From NCBI GenBank assembly GCA_030068145.1, contig JAPJBO010000454.1, positions 115,778 through 179,777 of the forward strand: a stretch of 64,000 nt of DNA. The letters are read 5' to 3'. Position 1 is the first letter of the stretch; each line of letters begins with the position of its first letter. This DNA comes from Diplonema papillatum. Taxonomy: Eukaryota; Euglenozoa; Diplonemea; Diplonemida; Diplonemidae. Under the pieces are notes generated by a model. It saw only the letters and a list, made by a program, of their open reading frames with translations, made no database searches and had not been told where the DNA came from. A program made the position numbers and the translations under genes. Positions 21,301-31,998 of the stretch are shown piece after piece.

Positions 21301-22701
21301 GCGCGCCGGATCAGCGTTAGATGGCTAGAACGTAAGGCGGCGACCCCCTGGGAGCGCTGCGCGCAGATGCCAACGGCGAAACGCGAGTTCCCGTTCCGGC
21401 GCATCGCCCCGGCCTGGGCGTGGCTACGCTACTGGGACGAAAGGACATTCCTGGCAGCGATCGACTGGCTCTCGGGCCTCGAATGGTCATCGGATGGCGA
21501 CATGGCAGCGGTAGAGGCAGCTATCGACTTCGAGCTGTTCTCGGGCCTCGACATCAAGGCACCTAGCAAGGCGGCCAAGACGCATCGGGAGAAGGCCAAC
21601 GGGATGCGCTGCATGTTGAGCGCAATCAACAAGCTGGCCGTGCAACAACAACTCGGCAAGTGCCTCCCTGGCGACTTCAAGTCGAAAACGACAGCCTTGT
21701 CGTTCATAGGCCTGAGCAGCGTACCCGGCTTCCAGCCCCGGCCCCGCCACCGCATGCCCGAAACCGGGCCGACCATCATGCAGCAGGTGAAAACCGGCTA
21801 CGGCACAGCGCCGGCGTACCCGCCCGAGCGGACGGACAGAGCGCGGCGATGGGTAATCCCCAGAGCGCCACTGGCCAACCCGGATCCCCTGCACCTCCCA
21901 CACGCAGTGCCGGAGGCGACGAAGAATGCCCCCAAGTGCGCTACCCATCACAAAGGGAAGTGCGCAGTCTGTCGCGCACTCGGACACCACCACGGCCCTA
22001 CGGTGGAGGCATGTTGCCGACACCACCACGCCGACAACGACGGCTTACCTCCGGCCGTCTGCGACCGGCACCGCATGACGAGATGCGTGGAGTGCAACAC
22101 GCCAACAGCGTGCTGCAAGGCCGGCCACCATGACTGCCGCGAACACGCCCGCGGTCCGTGTGACGACTGCCGCGGCTTACCGACGCTAGCGGAACGGCGG
22201 CCGTCAGCCTGCTGCAAAAAGGGCCACCACGTGCCAGCGCCCCCGAAGCCAGCCCCCGCTAAGCCGAAGCCAACAACGCCGCGGAAGAAGGGCCGACAGA
22301 AGCCGACGACACCACCGCGCATGAAGAGGACGCGTCAAGCGTCCCCAAAGGCGGCCAAGATGGCGAAAAAGCACGCTCCGACCGAGCCGGCCCGAGCGAC
22401 ACCACCAAGAAAGGGGCAGAAAAGAGCCCGACTCCCGACACCACCGAATGACCCGGCGGGAAAACCCGGAAAAAAGCACGCGGCGCGAAAGCGCAACATT
22501 TCGAGAATGGAGCTGGATATCACCAGCCCTGCCACCTCGACTTCATCCTCATCCATGTCAGGATCGCCCCCTCGAGCGACTGCTTCGGCAGGACAGCCGG
22601 CGCGAAAGCGCAACAAACGAAGAATGGAGCTGGATATCACCAGCCTAGTATCACCGTCCTCGTCGGCTTTGAGATCGTCCTCGGACGACGTATTCAAATA
22701 A
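18301..22701 (+). CDS. Retrotransposon ORF2: endonuclease C-terminus, reverse transcriptase, zinc fingers
   Basis: Open from the frameshift (TLRKALRNGWSDAARL, then GTRIDRLMMNR as the endonuclease C-terminus) to TAA 22699-22701. The first ATG is at 18424, but this is the interior of ORF2, not a natural start. RT blocks in order: GVKGACGIDGW; MIPKGDDGQPLNMRPI; GQHGFRPG; LCGLSLDFSKCFDRVP; GILQGCPIS; SYADDANLL (catalytic YADD at 20089-20100). A CTLCGSG...HHVYWDC finger follows at about 21090-21140. Near 21940-22175 are three C-x2-H-x4-C-x2-C units (CATHHKGKCAVC, CDRHRMTRCVEC, CREHARGPCDDC). The tail is Lys/Pro-rich with RMELDITS twice, ending DDVFK. It reverse-transcribes element RNA at the nicked target (family knowledge). 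Confidence 0.9.
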   Translation, partial: TLRKALRNGWSDAARLQEVSTGQAPDATFATCSTPGTRIDRLMMNRVAAQAFSSCTTTIVDVPGHRLVTATFDLEAFDQTVWRYRLPRPIQVRPLQQQLATVEEDSARARQLLEQSRFAQAVGNSDVDEAWREWSATAERHLLDLCQVQTSERRRFTGRGRLLAPTRARATARSSSDGTGAASGVQLRLRNTIHRLEQLHRHLTNRGGPQSTPSQMQNCWKNCRKLASECAALRGKPMTAWDELPSLQECSSLLQAVRERNGAIGKASMEARRAKYFTGATKRADENRRSVVAWCRRQHRQEATTLEGERTTANAEEMDAVLQDAWDPVFRAYKDGPEPPYTPFAGRYQRYIDGHPQEVGEITGTELRALLTKKGVKGACGIDGWRMAELKALPDLYLESLATLLNLVERTGIWPQAMRTALVSMIPKGDDGQPLNMRPITVTSCVYRLWACRRLKDVAVWQESWVEEGQHGFRPGHRGEDPLFTMTLEIERALLSGEPLCGLSLDFSKCFDRVPREIALRLMQDLGLHSRILKPLKSIYDTLVRRFKLPLGVGKEFQVTNGILQGCPISVILINALLSVLMKAVKVEAPGVSTQSYADDANLLAKHSEADLQRGADLVDEFCALTGMSLNMEKTVTFATGLGRRTKIFRSSTGEQFAQKESLKCLGAKVSTSRSGRDHFDSSRFEAAATTARNLRHVPIPRQQKTLIVQSAILPAALARISFAPPTTEAVEKLATALTLAIWGPKNPKRSSEVVLGVLEKAHLTHPATATAYRITADFYSACGRLPHLMPLMTEVRRLYGERVTAALGPVGTAVRHGLQPCGHTWNGGPPSSVNLDGAALRPLAMSASSRNHIIRDNLRNRLWKRLETRRPSFSGITNIAIESTNALWTTRHCPPQNALLIRVALAGGVNTAEYTSRFRQGGSPACTLCGSGALEDEHHVYWDCTAFENIRTKPEYAGIAQSDRRLWPSCLREHGIVTPATREFAGPVQALMAEILAERARRISVRWLERKAATPWERCAQMPTAKREFPFRRIAPAWAWLRYWDERTFLAAIDWLSGLEWSSDGDMAAVEAAIDFELFSGLDIKAPSKAAKTHREKANGMRCMLSAINKLAVQQQLGKCLPGDFKSKTTALSFIGLSSVPGFQPRPRHRMPETGPTIMQQVKTGYGTAPAYPPERTDRARRWVIPRAPLANPDPLHLPHAVPEATKNAPKCATHHKGKCAVCRALGHHHGPTVEACCRHHHADNDGLPPAVCDRHRMTRCVECNTPTACCKAGHHDCREHARGPCDDCRGLPTLAERRPSACCKKGHHVPAPPKPAPAKPKPTTPRKKGRQKPTTPPRMKRTRQASPKAAKMAKKHAPTEPARATPPRKGQKRARLPTPPNDPAGKPGKKHAARKRNISRMELDITSPATSTSSSSMSGSPPRATASAGQPARKRNKRRMELDITSLVSPSSSALRSSSDDVFK

Positions 22702-22758
22702 CCCTAGCCTATGACAAATGCAAGCTCACCCCTGTGGTACCTGCATTTCAAGTTCACA

Positions 22759-22769
22759 CTGCTTAACGG
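22759..22769 (+). repeat. Target-site copy 2 (CTGCTTAACGG)
   Basis: Separates the full-length element from the 5'-truncated copy. Confidence 0.85.
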
Positions 22770-23615
22770 AGGGCGACGAAGAATGCCCCCAAGTGCGCTA
22801 CCCATCACAAAGGGAAGTGCGCAGTCTGTCGCGCACTCGGACACCACCACGGCCCTACGGTGGAGGCATGTTGCCGACACCACCACGCCGACAACGACGG
22901 CTTACCTCCGGCCGTCTGCGACCGGCACCGCATGACGAGATGCGTGGAGTGCAACACGCCAACAGCGTGCTGCAAGGCCGGCCACCATGACTGCCGCGAA
23001 CACGCCCGCGGTCCGTGTGACGACTGCCGCGGCTTACCGACGCTAGCGGAACGGCGGCCGTCAGCCTGCTGCAAAAAGGGCCACCACGTGCCAGCGCCCC
23101 CGAAGCCAGCCCCCGCTAAGCCGAAGCCAACAACGCCGCGGAAGAAGGGCCGACAGAAGCCGACGACACCACCGCGCATGAAGAGGACGCGTCAAGCGTC
23201 CCCAAAGGCGGCCAAGATGGCGAAAAAGCACGCTCCGACCGAGCCGGCCCGAGCGACACCACCAAGAAAGGGGCAGAAAAGAGCCCGACTCCCGACACCA
23301 CCGAATGACCCGGCGGGAAAACCCGGAAAAAAGCACGCGGCGCGAAAGCGCAACATTTCGAGAATGGAGCTGGATATCACCAGCCCTGCCACCTCGACTT
23401 CATCCTCATCCATGTCAGGATCGCCCCTTCGAGCGACTGCTTCGGCAGGACAGCCGGCGCGAAAGCGCAACAAACGAAGAATGGAGCTGGATATCACCAG
23501 CCTATTATCACCGTCCTCGTCCGCTTTGAGATCGTCCTCGGACGACGTATTCAAATAACCCTAGCCTATGACAAATGCAAGCTTACCCCTGTGGTACCTG
23601 CATTTCAAGTTCACA
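22770..23615 (+). mobile_element. 5'-truncated second copy of the same retrotransposon
   Basis: Starts AGGGCGACGAAGAATGCC, equivalent to about base 21913 of the full element, and is nearly identical to its last 846 bp; I count only a handful of substitutions (for example CCCTCGAG to CCTTCGAG and AGCTC to AGCTT). It is bounded on both sides by CTGCTTAACGG. Its ORF remnant (22860-23558, 232 residues) covers the C-x2-H-x4-C-x2-C fingers and the ELDITS tail. Either a second insertion into the regenerated site or an unequal-crossover duplicate. Confidence 0.85.
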
Positions 23616-23626
23616 CTGCTTAACGG
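23616..23626 (+). repeat. Target-site copy 3 (CTGCTTAACGG)
   Basis: Right-hand boundary of the truncated copy, followed by TACAGTGCATGCTAATCC, the right side of the empty site. Confidence 0.85.
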
Positions 23627-23760
23627 TACAGTGCATGCTAATCCATGTGGTTCATGTACTTAAAAGAACTCAATGCTTAACGGCTTATCACGTGGGCGGC
23701 CCTGAGATTACCCCCTCAGGTGACACCACTTTATCTTTAGCCATACTTCAACGCTCTTGT
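23627..23760. other. rDNA 3'-flank, right side of the filled target site
   Basis: TACAGTGCATGCTAATCC through GTGGGCGGCCCTGAG to CCCTCAGGTGACACCACTTT matches 55276-55375, which runs directly into the antisense 28S 3' end. In this copy about 20 bp around the 28S end is missing (TTTATCTTTAGCCATA). Confidence 0.8.
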
Positions 23761-25240
<1,480 letters not shown>

Positions 25241-25580
25241 TGGGTCCTTACTCCGTTCTATGGACTTGTCGACGTCTCTGGAGGTCTCAGCTCCACTGGC
25301 CACGACACTGGCCGGTTGCTTCGCGCTGGCGTTCTCCAGCGGGTGCACGTCCTCGCAGCAACTGCGGGATGCAGGGCAACAAAAGGAAACGGAAACAGGC
25401 AAGCTAGAAAGGGCCGAAAATGGCACAAGAAGAGAGAGGGAGGGGAACCCAACCAAGGGGGCCAACACCCAGCTTGCGACGTGTGTTGGATTGTGATCCC
25501 TCCCTTCCAACCTCGTAACGAGTGTATGTGAAAAACTGGGGATGCATTGCCTATCCACAGAACGTAGTGGATCCCACTAG

Positions 25581-25611
25581 ACGCGCCTTCGGCGCTCAAG
25601 CAAGCTTGCTA

Positions 25612-25705
<94 letters not shown>

Positions 25706-25740
25706 TTCGCCACGCGCCTTCGGCGCTCAAGCAAGCTTGC
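25581..25740. repeat. (GT)n microsatellite 2 between 29-bp direct repeats
   Basis: A GT run at 25614-25701 lies between two exact 29-bp copies (25581-25609 and 25712-25740) beginning ACGCGCCTTCGGCGCTCAAG. Confidence 0.95.
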
Positions 25741-26626
25741 CATTATGTGTGTGAGGGAGGCAAGTCTTGCCCGCAGCACGCCATTCCATCGGTATCGATG
25801 GAACCGTGGCAAACGCGCGAAGGCGATTGTCGTTTTTACTTATCGTCTTCTGGAGCTGTTCCCGGATTAGGACGACACATACTACCATACTACATACTTC
25901 TGTAGAGGGCACTGAGACCAGGACCATTCGCAGCACAAAACGCCCGACTAAAGAGAAGAAAGACGATGGCGACCAGAATGCAAAACTGCGAAAGCACGAA
26001 AGTGCACAAAAGAAATTCCCGCCTCCCCAAGTGTTGCGTGCCCCGTTGCTGTTCAGTTCCAGGGCAGTTGTTGCCAACAAACAGAGTGATACCGGATGTC
26101 AAACGCACGTATGAGGAATGTCGATCAACCGGCATGTCGTTCGTCTTCGTTTCAGCCGACGCGACAGAGGAAGTGTAGATAAGATCCCAGCGAAGATAAG
26201 TCATTCTTCTGGGAGCCGGAATCCCTAAAAAAAACCACTTCGAGATTTCTTTGATCCCCACCGCACTGTGTGCTCGTTCCTCGCGTACAAACGACATGGG
26301 CGTAATCAGTGCAAGCTGATGACTTGCGCCTACTAGGCATTCCTCATTCAAGGAGAATAATTGCAACCACCGATCGCGTTCTCCCTACAGAAGAACAGGA
26401 AGTCAGCGTAGTAGCGATGACGATGCGAACATGTGAGGTGGGTAGATACCCTGGAGCTAGGGCGTGACTACCCTGGTAACCCGCTAATACACCCACATCC
26501 TTTGGCATGTTTCTTATGGTAACAAGCTTGCTTGTCTACATCAAAAAGTGTCGAATGGCAGCGTGCTGTGTTAAATCACTCAAAACAGGGTTTATACACG
26601 TACGCACGTATGCACAAACAAAAACT
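25741..26626. other. Unassigned stretch
   Basis: No supported gene. At about 25858-25880, GTTCCCGGATTAGGACGACA matches the end of the Cys-rich ORF at 43518-43847 and a copy at 32122. Confidence 0.4.
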
Positions 26627-26802
26627 TGGTGTTGGTCACAAACAGTCCCGGACATGGCTAGCCATAACCCATACGAAAGCGTGCACCAAATATACAACCC
26701 ATAACCATATAACCCTTTCTTGCTCTAAGAGAACCCATTCATGAACGGTCACACGGAGACCCTAAAACCCCGGAATTTCAAGCGAACTTTAACTCTAAAA
26801 AA
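26627..26802 (+). repeat. Repeat C copy
   Basis: AACTTGGTGTTGGTCACAAA to AACTTTAACTCTAAAAAA. 5'-shortened relative to the 12176 copy. Confidence 0.75.
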
Positions 26803-27698
26803 TATGCCGGCTGTGCCCTCTCTCTCTCTTTCTCTTTATTTAGTACATCCAAACCTGCGGGTTGCTCCCTAACGTAGACAGCTTATTTTGGAGGTGATCC
26901 ACCTGAAAAAGAAAAAACGACGGCCACGTACAGAGAAAGTTTCCGGGGAACTAGTGACAGAGATCTGCGTTGGGAATACCCAGATACGCATAGGCAACCA
27001 TCCAAAGCCAGGGAGTTCGGTTAGTCCTGATATGGTTTGAACCAGGGGGCTTCTTAGACCGTTAGGACACAGGACAATCCTTCTGCGTTCAGCGAACAAG
27101 AATAGCCCCGGGACAAAACTCGATCCGCGGCGGAAGAGGAGCACCCCTCAGCCAATGGACGCATCTCTGTCTACCCGGATTTCTCATTTCAGAGCGTACC
27201 AGATGCATATCTAACACGAAAGGCTCTGTGTATCGCCCGAGCTTTCCCATCGCAGACGAGCAGTCCTAAGCCGGAGACTCTCGAACGGACGAACCGCTTA
27301 CAATGTGCAGCTTAGTGATTCCAACCTGAGGAGCTCAATCACGCCCCTCAAGTACGTAGAGTTGACCACGATAATAAACTGAAGAAAGCAAGTGGAAACG
27401 ATCAACCGGCTTTGGTGGTCGATCAGAGTTCCTGACGTAGAGAAAGCAGGGTGAGACGCGAGTGGGAAGTCGCGGAGCACAAACAAGAAACGAAGATGGA
27501 GGGGTTACCAGCCATATCTTCGTTCAACTTTCCTTATCGCGAACACCTGCTTCACTCGCACTTCTATTGTCACCGTCGTGGGTCACCCCAGAAGAGCCTG
27601 TCTTCTCAAACAATCCAAACCGTTGACCAACGATCAGGATTAGCTTCCTGTTACAGATTTGAACCAAGATCCAAATCTGCAAACCGCCGAGGCGGGAA
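26803..27698. other. Unassigned stretch
   Basis: Contains a short pyrimidine (TC) run at about 26818-26832. No convincing gene or recurring repeat seen. Confidence 0.4.
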
Positions 27699-27906
27699 AG
27701 AAATACTCGAGGGGCTGCCTTGTGCTTACTTCGAAGGAGGCTTGAGGGGGAGATACAATACAACTACAAAGGGGGTCTTTTTGGTTGAACGCTTACGCCC
27801 GCCACTGAACCCAGGTTCACCTGTGTTTTGTGTGGGCTACAGCACATTTACCCCCTTTGATCTTTTTGCAGCTGGCAGCTTCCTCAAGTATTTCCTACAA
27901 AGCAGG
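27699..27906 (+). mobile_element. Repeat B, complete inverted-repeat element
   Basis: Left terminus GAAATACTCGAGGGGCTGCC and right terminus GGCAGCTTCCTCAAGTATTT are near-perfect inverses. The interior of about 170 bp has no ORF common to the other copies. The structure fits a non-autonomous DNA transposon (MITE). Confidence 0.8.
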
Positions 27907-29021
27907 TCTCAAATAAAATAATAAAACATCCTTTTACGAGGCTTGTAGGCCGGGAAGATACCAGTCCCAATGAAGAGGAGTGGTCTGCTGGCCAAACAAT
28001 GACTGGTTGCCAAGAAGGCGACGCCGAATAGAGGTTGGACGAATTTATAGACTCCAAAAAGCTACCAGGCCCGTGTCACAGAGGGCACGGGTCTGGCTGA
28101 CCGCGTAAAGCTGAATACACTGCGGTCCAAATCTGCAAGCCCCTCGCAGGTCCAAGCTAATACACTGGTTGTCAACGTACCGAACGAAAAGAAAAAAAAC
28201 GCCAACCCAAACAACCTCCGCCGGTAGAGTAAACCTGCCTAAAGAAATCAACTGCCTTCGGGTAGGCTGATCTGGCAGTTGCTGTCGTCGGGGGAAAAAG
28301 AAAACAAAGTCGCCCCCCTTAAAAGAGCGTGTACACGTACTGATTCAGCATGTGTACAAAAATAAACTAAGAAAATTAACGTGCTGAAAACAGTACGTTC
28401 AGCATGCTGAACGTAAGGCCCGCAGAGCGTAACCCTCGGATTTTCCGAGGGAATCCGTGAGGCTTGACGAATCTACGTCCAGGGGTGTCTGTTCTTCGGG
28501 GGAAACACTTGCGCGACTTAGTCGTAGCCTCGTGGTCGGTGTTCTTCCCCTTCGTTTGTTTGTAAGTATCCGCTTTGGTTTCACCATTTGTTTTCAATGG
28601 AGATGCATGAGCCGGGCCGGAGGCAGGGGTCAGCAAAAGCCCCCGAACCCTAGTGCGAGAGGCCAGAAGACGCCGTCAAGACCTGTGCTCTATGAGCGGT
28701 GATAATGGTGCCTTGCAAGTAATCTCTTCATCGGGATGAAAGCGCTTACGCGTCCACCATACGCATACGGGTCGACCACCGATGTTGCTGTGAACAAACC
28801 AGCGTGTCCAAAGCAGGCGTTCGCCGTGAATGATAAGTAGCATGGAATAACAAGGGATCGATTCTCTCGACTCTTTTTGTTGGTCTCCTAACCCGAGAAG
28901 GAAGAATCAAAACGAAGTTCTTAGCGGTTCTCTTTTGAGTTTCGTCTAAGGCCTCGTTGCGTGAAATCCCCCGAAGAACCCATTCCAAAAGTATCCTTGG
29001 GGTATCATGCGTGGTACGTAT
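27907..29021. other. Unassigned stretch with two dispersed repeats
   Basis: Bases 28211-28300 repeat 3971-4050 and 45732-45805. Bases about 28577-28680 are an inverted, diverged copy of about 3000-3110. A short hairpin (CCCTCGGATTTTCCGAGGG) lies at 28430-28448. No supported gene. Confidence 0.5.
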
Positions 29022-29393
29022 CACGTATCGCGATTTCGAAAACTGCATCTGATACGCGTATCAAACCACCTTCGCGGCCGAAGGGAAGGGGATGGCCAAG
29101 TGGTTAATGAAGTCTCACCTTTTGGGGCGAGTTTACTCCTGGCAGCCTATCAAACCTGCCATCATGCGCATGAGGTCTACCTATGATGGACTAAACGGCA
29201 GTGCGCGCGGCCGGATGTACACGAAGCAGCGTTCGCTTTGAGTCCGTGGTACCGCAAGTATGATTGATGAAGAAGCAAAGGAGGATCTGCAGCGGATCCT
29301 ACTGAGGTGGTACCGCGGAGACACAGACCGACGCGCCGCAGGACGCCTGACAAATGTAACGGACGCGCTTGCTGACTGGAGAACAGCAATTGG
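29022..29393. repeat. Repeat J, copy 1
   Basis: From CGTATCGCGATTTCGAAAAC, through the 14-bp palindrome TGATACGCGTATCA (29050-29063), to GGTGGTACCGCGGAGACACA. Other copies: 30244-30606, 30738-31095 and a truncated one at 31778-31965. Confidence 0.8.
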
Positions 29394-29395
29394 TC

Positions 29396-29420
29396 CATTC
29401 ATGCGCGTCTTTAATTAGAA

Positions 29421-29480
<60 letters not shown>

Positions 29481-29535
29481 ACCTGATCTCTCAGCGTTGA
29501 CATTCAGGGCACTGGGCAGAAGTCACATTCCACTC
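29396..29535 (-). rRNA. LSU rRNA fragment, start of domain IV, pseudogene
   Basis: Antisense match to one of the most conserved LSU stretches: GACGAGGCATTTGGCTACCT, TAAGAGAGTCATAGTTACTC, CCGCCGTTTACCCGCGCTTG and GCACTGGGCAGAAGTCACAT. About 140 bp, ends abrupt. Confidence 0.85.
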
Positions 29536-29557
29536 GCCACCGCTGTGATGAAGCGAA

Positions 29558-29957
29558 ATGCTGTGGTTTAATTAACCAGTTGGATTCATCTTGTTCGTAA
29601 CAGTTCCAAGCTGACACTTCATTGCGGGCACAACATGCAAGAAGGCCTGGAAGAAATCAGGAGCCGCGGGTAGCACCCGAGAGCGCCACTCACAGCACCT
29701 TCATTCTGAGCCCAGACCTGACCCGCACTGACAATCCCGCATGTGTCCTCAGAGCCAATCCTTTTCCCGAAGTTACGGATCCAGTTTGCCGACTTCCCTT
29801 ACCTTCATTGTTCTGTCGGCCAGAGGCTTTTAGCCTAGGAGACCTATTGCGGTTAACGGTACGGCCCGATGCAAGAGAATTGCTGTGGTTTAATTAACCA
29901 GTTGGATTCCTCTTGTTCGTAACAGTTCCAAGCTGACACTTCATTGCGGGCACACCA
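29558..29957. repeat. Repeat K pair
   Basis: GCTGTGGTTTAATTAACCAG through ACTTCATTGCGGGCACA occurs at 29558-29635 and 29880-29953. About 240 bp of unassigned sequence lies between. Confidence 0.75.
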
Positions 29958-29984
29958 ATTTCTTCTCACCCACGGCCCTTCAGC

Positions 29985-31325
29985 GCTGAGGGACGGGAGC
30001 TGATGGAGTAGTGGGAATTGGTGGGCCTTTTGGCAGCGGCTGGCCGAAGCTGCAGTCGCTCGGGGTGCTGCTGAACCAGCAGCCTGCGAACGTCGCGCGC
30101 GAGTGCTTCGAGCGGGTAGACGCGTGCTCAACAAGCGCAACAGCAACACTCCCATCGCGGCACAGCTTAGCTACCTGAACCTCAGCAGCTCAGACATCCC
30201 TCAGATCAACCCACGGCTTACTCTGTCTTGCCAATCATACTGACGCGTGATACGTATCGCGTATCACGATTTCGAAAACTGCATCTGATACGCGTATCAA
30301 ACGACCTTCGCGGCCTAAGGGGAAGTTCGTCCGGAAGTGGTTAATGAAGTCTCACCTTTTTGAGCGAGTTTACCCCTGGCGGCCTATCAAACCTGCCATC
30401 TTGCGCATGAGGTCTACTAGACGGCAGTGCGCGCGGCCGGATGTACACGAAGCAGCGTTCGCTTTGAGTCCGCGGTACCGCAAGTCTGATTGACGAAGAA
30501 GCAAAGGAGGGTCTGCAGCGGATCCTACTGAGGTGGTACCGCGGAGACACAGACGCCGCAGGACGCCCTGACAAATGTAATGGACGCGCTTGCAGACTGG
30601 AGCACAGCACTCTTCTCGCCCACGGCCGCTTCAGCGCTGAGGGACGGGAGCTGATGGAGTAAACCAATCGTACTGGCTGACTGCAGGCGCCGTATCACAG
30701 CCGTATTGCCGTAACACGCGCGACACGCACCACGTATCACGATTTCGAAAACTGCATCTGATACGCGTATCAAACCACCTTCGCGGCCGAAGGGAAGGGG
30801 ATGGCCAAGTGGTTAGTGAAGTCTCACCTTTTTGGGCGAGTTTACTCCTGGCAGCCTATCAAACCTGCCATCATGCGCATGAGGTCTACCTATGATGGAC
30901 TAAACGGCAGTGCGCGCGGCCGGATGTACACGAAGCAGCGTTCGCTTTGAGTCCGCGGTACCGCAAGTATGATTGACGAAGAAGCAAAGGAGGATCTGCA
31001 GCGGATCCTACTGAGGTGGTACCGCGGAGACACAGACGCCGCAGGACGCCCTGACAACTGTAGTGGACGCGCTTGCAGACTGGAGCACCGCACTCTTCTC
31101 GCCCACGGCCGCTTCAGCGCTGAGGGACGGGAGCTGATGGAGTAGTGGGAATTGGTGGGCCTTTTGGCAGCGGCTGGCCGAAGCTGCAGTCGCTCGGGGT
31201 GCTGCTGAACCAGCAGCCTGCGAACGTCGCGCGCGAGTGCTTCGAGCGGGTAGACGCGTGCTCAACAAGCGCAACAGCAACACTCCCATCGCGGCACAGC
31301 TTAGCTACCTGAACCTCAACAGCTC
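29985..31325. repeat. Repeat L pair with nested repeat J copies
   Basis: A segment of about 200 bp (from about GAGGGACGGGAGCTGATGGA to GCTACCTGAACCTC) occurs at 29985-30183 and 31123-31318, nearly identical. Repeat J copies 30244-30606 and 30738-31095 lie between. One plus frame of repeat L reads GNWWAFWQRLAEAAVARG... and is open for about 65 codons, so it could derive from a gene; I do not recognise it. Confidence 0.65.
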
Positions 31326-31381
31326 AGACAGATCAACCCACGGCTTACTCTGTCTTGCCAATCATACTGGCTGACTGCAGG

Positions 31382-31762
31382 CGCCTGAACTTCGAAAAGT
31401 ACTCCAGCACCGACCTCAGCGACCTCGACGCGGACTATGCCGACGTCTCGGACAGCAAGCTGTCGGAGCTGCCCACGCACTTTGAAGAGTACTCCACGGT
31501 GCTGCAGGAGGAGAGCACACTGCGGTCGCCGCCGGGCGGGAAGAAGAGTGCGCCCGGGTGGCACCGCCAGCCGCTGATCTCCGCCTGCACCTGCGTGCGG
31601 GAGGACGGCGGCGAGACGGACACGCTGTGCTCGGCGTGCGCCGTGTCGAAGAACACCTCGGGACAACGGTCCCCCAGGTCCTCCCGAGGAGCCGAGAGCA
31701 CACTGCGGTCGTCTCGGAAAGCAAGCTGTCAGAGCTGCCGTATCACAGCCGTATTGCCGTAA
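31382..31762 (+). CDS. Unrecognised Cys-containing exon-like ORF
   Basis: Open from a plausible 3' splice site (CTGACTGCAG at 31372-31381) to a stop at 31760-31762, about 126 residues. It begins RLNFEKYSSTDLSDLDADYA, is acidic and Ser/Leu-rich, then has ACTCVREDGGETDTLCSACA, a C-x-C ... C-x2-C set that could bind zinc. The last part re-uses GAESTLRS and repeat sequence shared with 30685-30745. No upstream exon identified; may be a gene remnant. Confidence 0.35.
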   Translation, partial: RLNFEKYSSTDLSDLDADYADVSDSKLSELPTHFEEYSTVLQEESTLRSPPGGKKSAPGWHRQPLISACTCVREDGGETDTLCSACAVSKNTSGQRSPRSSRGAESTLRSSRKASCQSCRITAVLP

Positions 31763-31777
31763 CACGCGCGACACGCA

Positions 31778-31965
31778 CCACGTATCACGATTTCGAAAAC
31801 TGCATCTGATACGCGTATCAAACCACCTTCACGGCCTAAGGGGAGGGATGGCCAGGGCCCCGCCCCTAGATCGTCCGGAAGTGGTTAATCTCACCTTTTT
31901 GGGCGAGTTTACCCCTGGCAGCCTGTCAAACCTGCCATCATGCGCATGAGGTCTACCCCTACAGG
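31778..31965. repeat. Repeat J, truncated copy 4
   Basis: CACGTATCACGATTTCGAAA, palindrome at 31807-31820, then the first half of repeat J ending at ATGCGCATGAGGTCTACC. Confidence 0.75.
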
Positions 31966-31998
31966 TGGAGGATAGGGTCACTCTCGCGAGCTTCCAAT

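Larger units (their letters stand above)
15498..22758 (+). mobile_element. APE-type non-LTR retrotransposon, full length
   Basis: A 7.26-kb LINE-class element bounded by CTGCTTAACGG. Order: 5' UTR of about 96 bp; ORF1 (15594-17477); UGA-CUA; ORF2 in the same frame, with a 2A-like peptide, APE-type endonuclease, reverse transcriptase, a CCHC-type finger, three C-x2-H-x4-C-x2-C fingers and a basic Ser-rich tail; then a 57-bp 3' UTR without a poly(A) tail. One deletion/frameshift near 18300 disables the endonuclease; the rest is open. The element lies antisense to the neighbouring 28S direction. APE endonuclease rather than the restriction-like type separates it from R2. I did not assign a clade. 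Confidence 0.9.

Noticed and set aside
15498-22758. R2-type element
   Set aside because: It carries an N-terminal APE-type endonuclease and two ORFs, whereas R2 has a single ORF with a C-terminal restriction-like endonuclease.
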